This document shows positions 63,319 to 64,000 of a stretch of DNA of 64,000 nucleotides, piece by piece. Source of the DNA: Actinomadura rudentiformis. Its GTDB lineage: Bacteria; Actinomycetota; Actinomycetes; Streptosporangiales; Streptosporangiaceae. The translations under genes and the position numbers were made by a program. Positions within the stretch are counted from its first letter, which is position 1. Each line of letters begins with the position of its first letter. The stretch is from the NCBI RefSeq assembly GCF_008923185.1, contig NZ_WBMT01000026.1, positions 62,001 to 126,000 on the forward strand, written 5' to 3'. The notes under the pieces were generated by a model that was given only the letters and a program-made list of their open reading frames with translations, was not told where the DNA came from and ran no database searches.

Positions 63319-63488
63319 GGACACCTCCGGGAGCAGGTCTGCGCGGCCGCCCCCGGACACCGCGCCGGTCTGATCGTGACGATAAACGGCTTCGGGGTTT
63401 TCGTAAAGAAAGCTCCCTAACTAATGCCGTAAGCGGTACGTAAGAAGAAATCGGGCCTTCCCCGGCGGCTGGCGGCGTTGTACCCGGC

Positions 63489-64000
63489 ATGAAGAACGTT
63501 AAGAGCCTGATCCTCAGGCACAAGCTGATCTCTGCCGCCGGCGTCCTGGCCATGGGGCTGGTGGCCGCCCTCGCCCTCGCCGCGTTCCAGCCGTGGAAGC
63601 TGTGGGTCGACCAGACCGCGAACGAGGCTGCGCCGCCCGCCGCCGCCCCGCCGGTGCCAGGCGCACCCGCAGCCGGCGCGGCCGGGTCTGGTGCGCCCGC
63701 GGCCGGTGCGGCTCAGGGAGCGGGACAGGGGGCGGCTCAAGGGGCGGCCCAGGGAACGGTGGCGCGGACGCAGGAGGTCTTCAGCACCTCCAGCTGGCAG
63801 TCGATCTCGCACGGGACCACGACCGGCAAGGTCAAGGTCTACAAGCACGCTGACGGCTCGTACGCGCTGCGCCTGGAAGACCTCGACACCTCCAACGGCC
63901 CAGACCTCAAGGTCGTGCTCTCCAAGGGCGGCCACGAGACCCAGCAGAACCTGAGCCCGGACTACCGCAACCTCGGCACGCTCAAGGGCAACAAAGGCAG
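63489..64000 (+). CDS. DM13-domain membrane-anchored protein (3' end outside window)
   Basis: Starts at ATG 63489; 170 residues visible. TM (LISAAGVLAMGLVAALALAA), an Ala/Gly/Pro-rich linker with AGAA/GAAQ repeats, then a DM13 domain (ARTQEVFSTSSWQSISHGTT, GSYALRLEDLDTSNGPDLKV, NLGTLKGNKG). DM13 is a predicted electron-transfer or redox domain; its usual Cys would be beyond the edge. Divergent from the GH2 gene. Confidence 0.85.
   Translation, partial: MKNVKSLILRHKLISAAGVLAMGLVAALALAAFQPWKLWVDQTANEAAPPAAAPPVPGAPAAGAAGSGAPAAGAAQGAGQGAAQGAAQGTVARTQEVFSTSSWQSISHGTTTGKVKVYKHADGSYALRLEDLDTSNGPDLKVVLSKGGHETQQNLSPDYRNLGTLKGNKG

Overview
The window is very GC-rich, uses GTG and TTG starts freely, and carries gene families typical of filamentous actinomycetes: SAV_2336-type and CU044_2847-type proteins, an XRE-DUF5753/DUF397 pair, a DUF222-HNH 13E12 protein, F420-type LLM oxidoreductases, DUF4247/DUF2617, and many secreted proteins and lipoproteins. 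A member of Streptosporangiales or a close relative (Nonomuraea, Streptosporangium or Actinomadura type) is the best guess. This is inference from gene content. No rRNA, tRNA or CRISPR array was seen.

Layout. 1-3.3 kb, minus strand: a four-gene cluster (trypsin-co-occurring small protein, trypsin-VMAP-C protease, MoxR AAA+ ATPase, start of a SAV_2336-type protein), which matches the vWA-MoxR-VMAP class of NTP-dependent conflict systems. 3.4-7.7 kb: YjbR protein, small proteins, DUF4190 membrane protein, orphan sensor kinase, NAD(P)-binding protein. 7.7-11.6 kb, minus: an envelope operon (lipoprotein, secreted PKD-like protein, PknH-sensor-like lipoprotein, Ser/Thr kinase); its first two genes recur as a diverged pair at 30.8-32.3 kb. 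11.8-22.9 kb: metabolic and transport genes, including two under near-identical SoxR-like boxes and an ABC-F gene with a leader-peptide/hairpin region. 23.1-25.8 kb: an 897-aa protein with a TNT (NAD glycohydrolase-type toxin) C-terminus. 25.9-35.2 kb: ArsR/SDR pair, secreted peptidases, the duplicated envelope pair, a methyltransferase coupled to a CysRS-like remnant, and a crotonase. 35.7-44.2 kb: polysaccharide deacetylase, PH-like membrane protein, fdxA-dapC, a 23-bp minisatellite, and a five-gene operon ending in a membrane-fused spermidine-synthase-like protein.

44.2-51.1 kb is the accessory zone. It holds three copies of a ~235-bp repeat with conserved hairpins, an IS256-family element with a frameshifted transposase between copies 2 and 3, a DUF222-HNH gene, and an IS630-family element with 28-bp inverted repeats, a broken transposase and an intact opposite-strand passenger gene. 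51.1-64 kb returns to ordinary chromosome: XRE/DUF397, VOC and YdeI proteins, MerR/acyl-CoA dehydrogenase, secreted esterase, TetR, dienelactone hydrolase, a GH2 exo-glucosaminidase, and a DM13 protein cut by the window edge.

The most system-like loci are the VMAP-type cluster, the kinase-linked envelope cassette with its duplicate, the ABC-F leader, the TNT protein and the hairpin repeat family.
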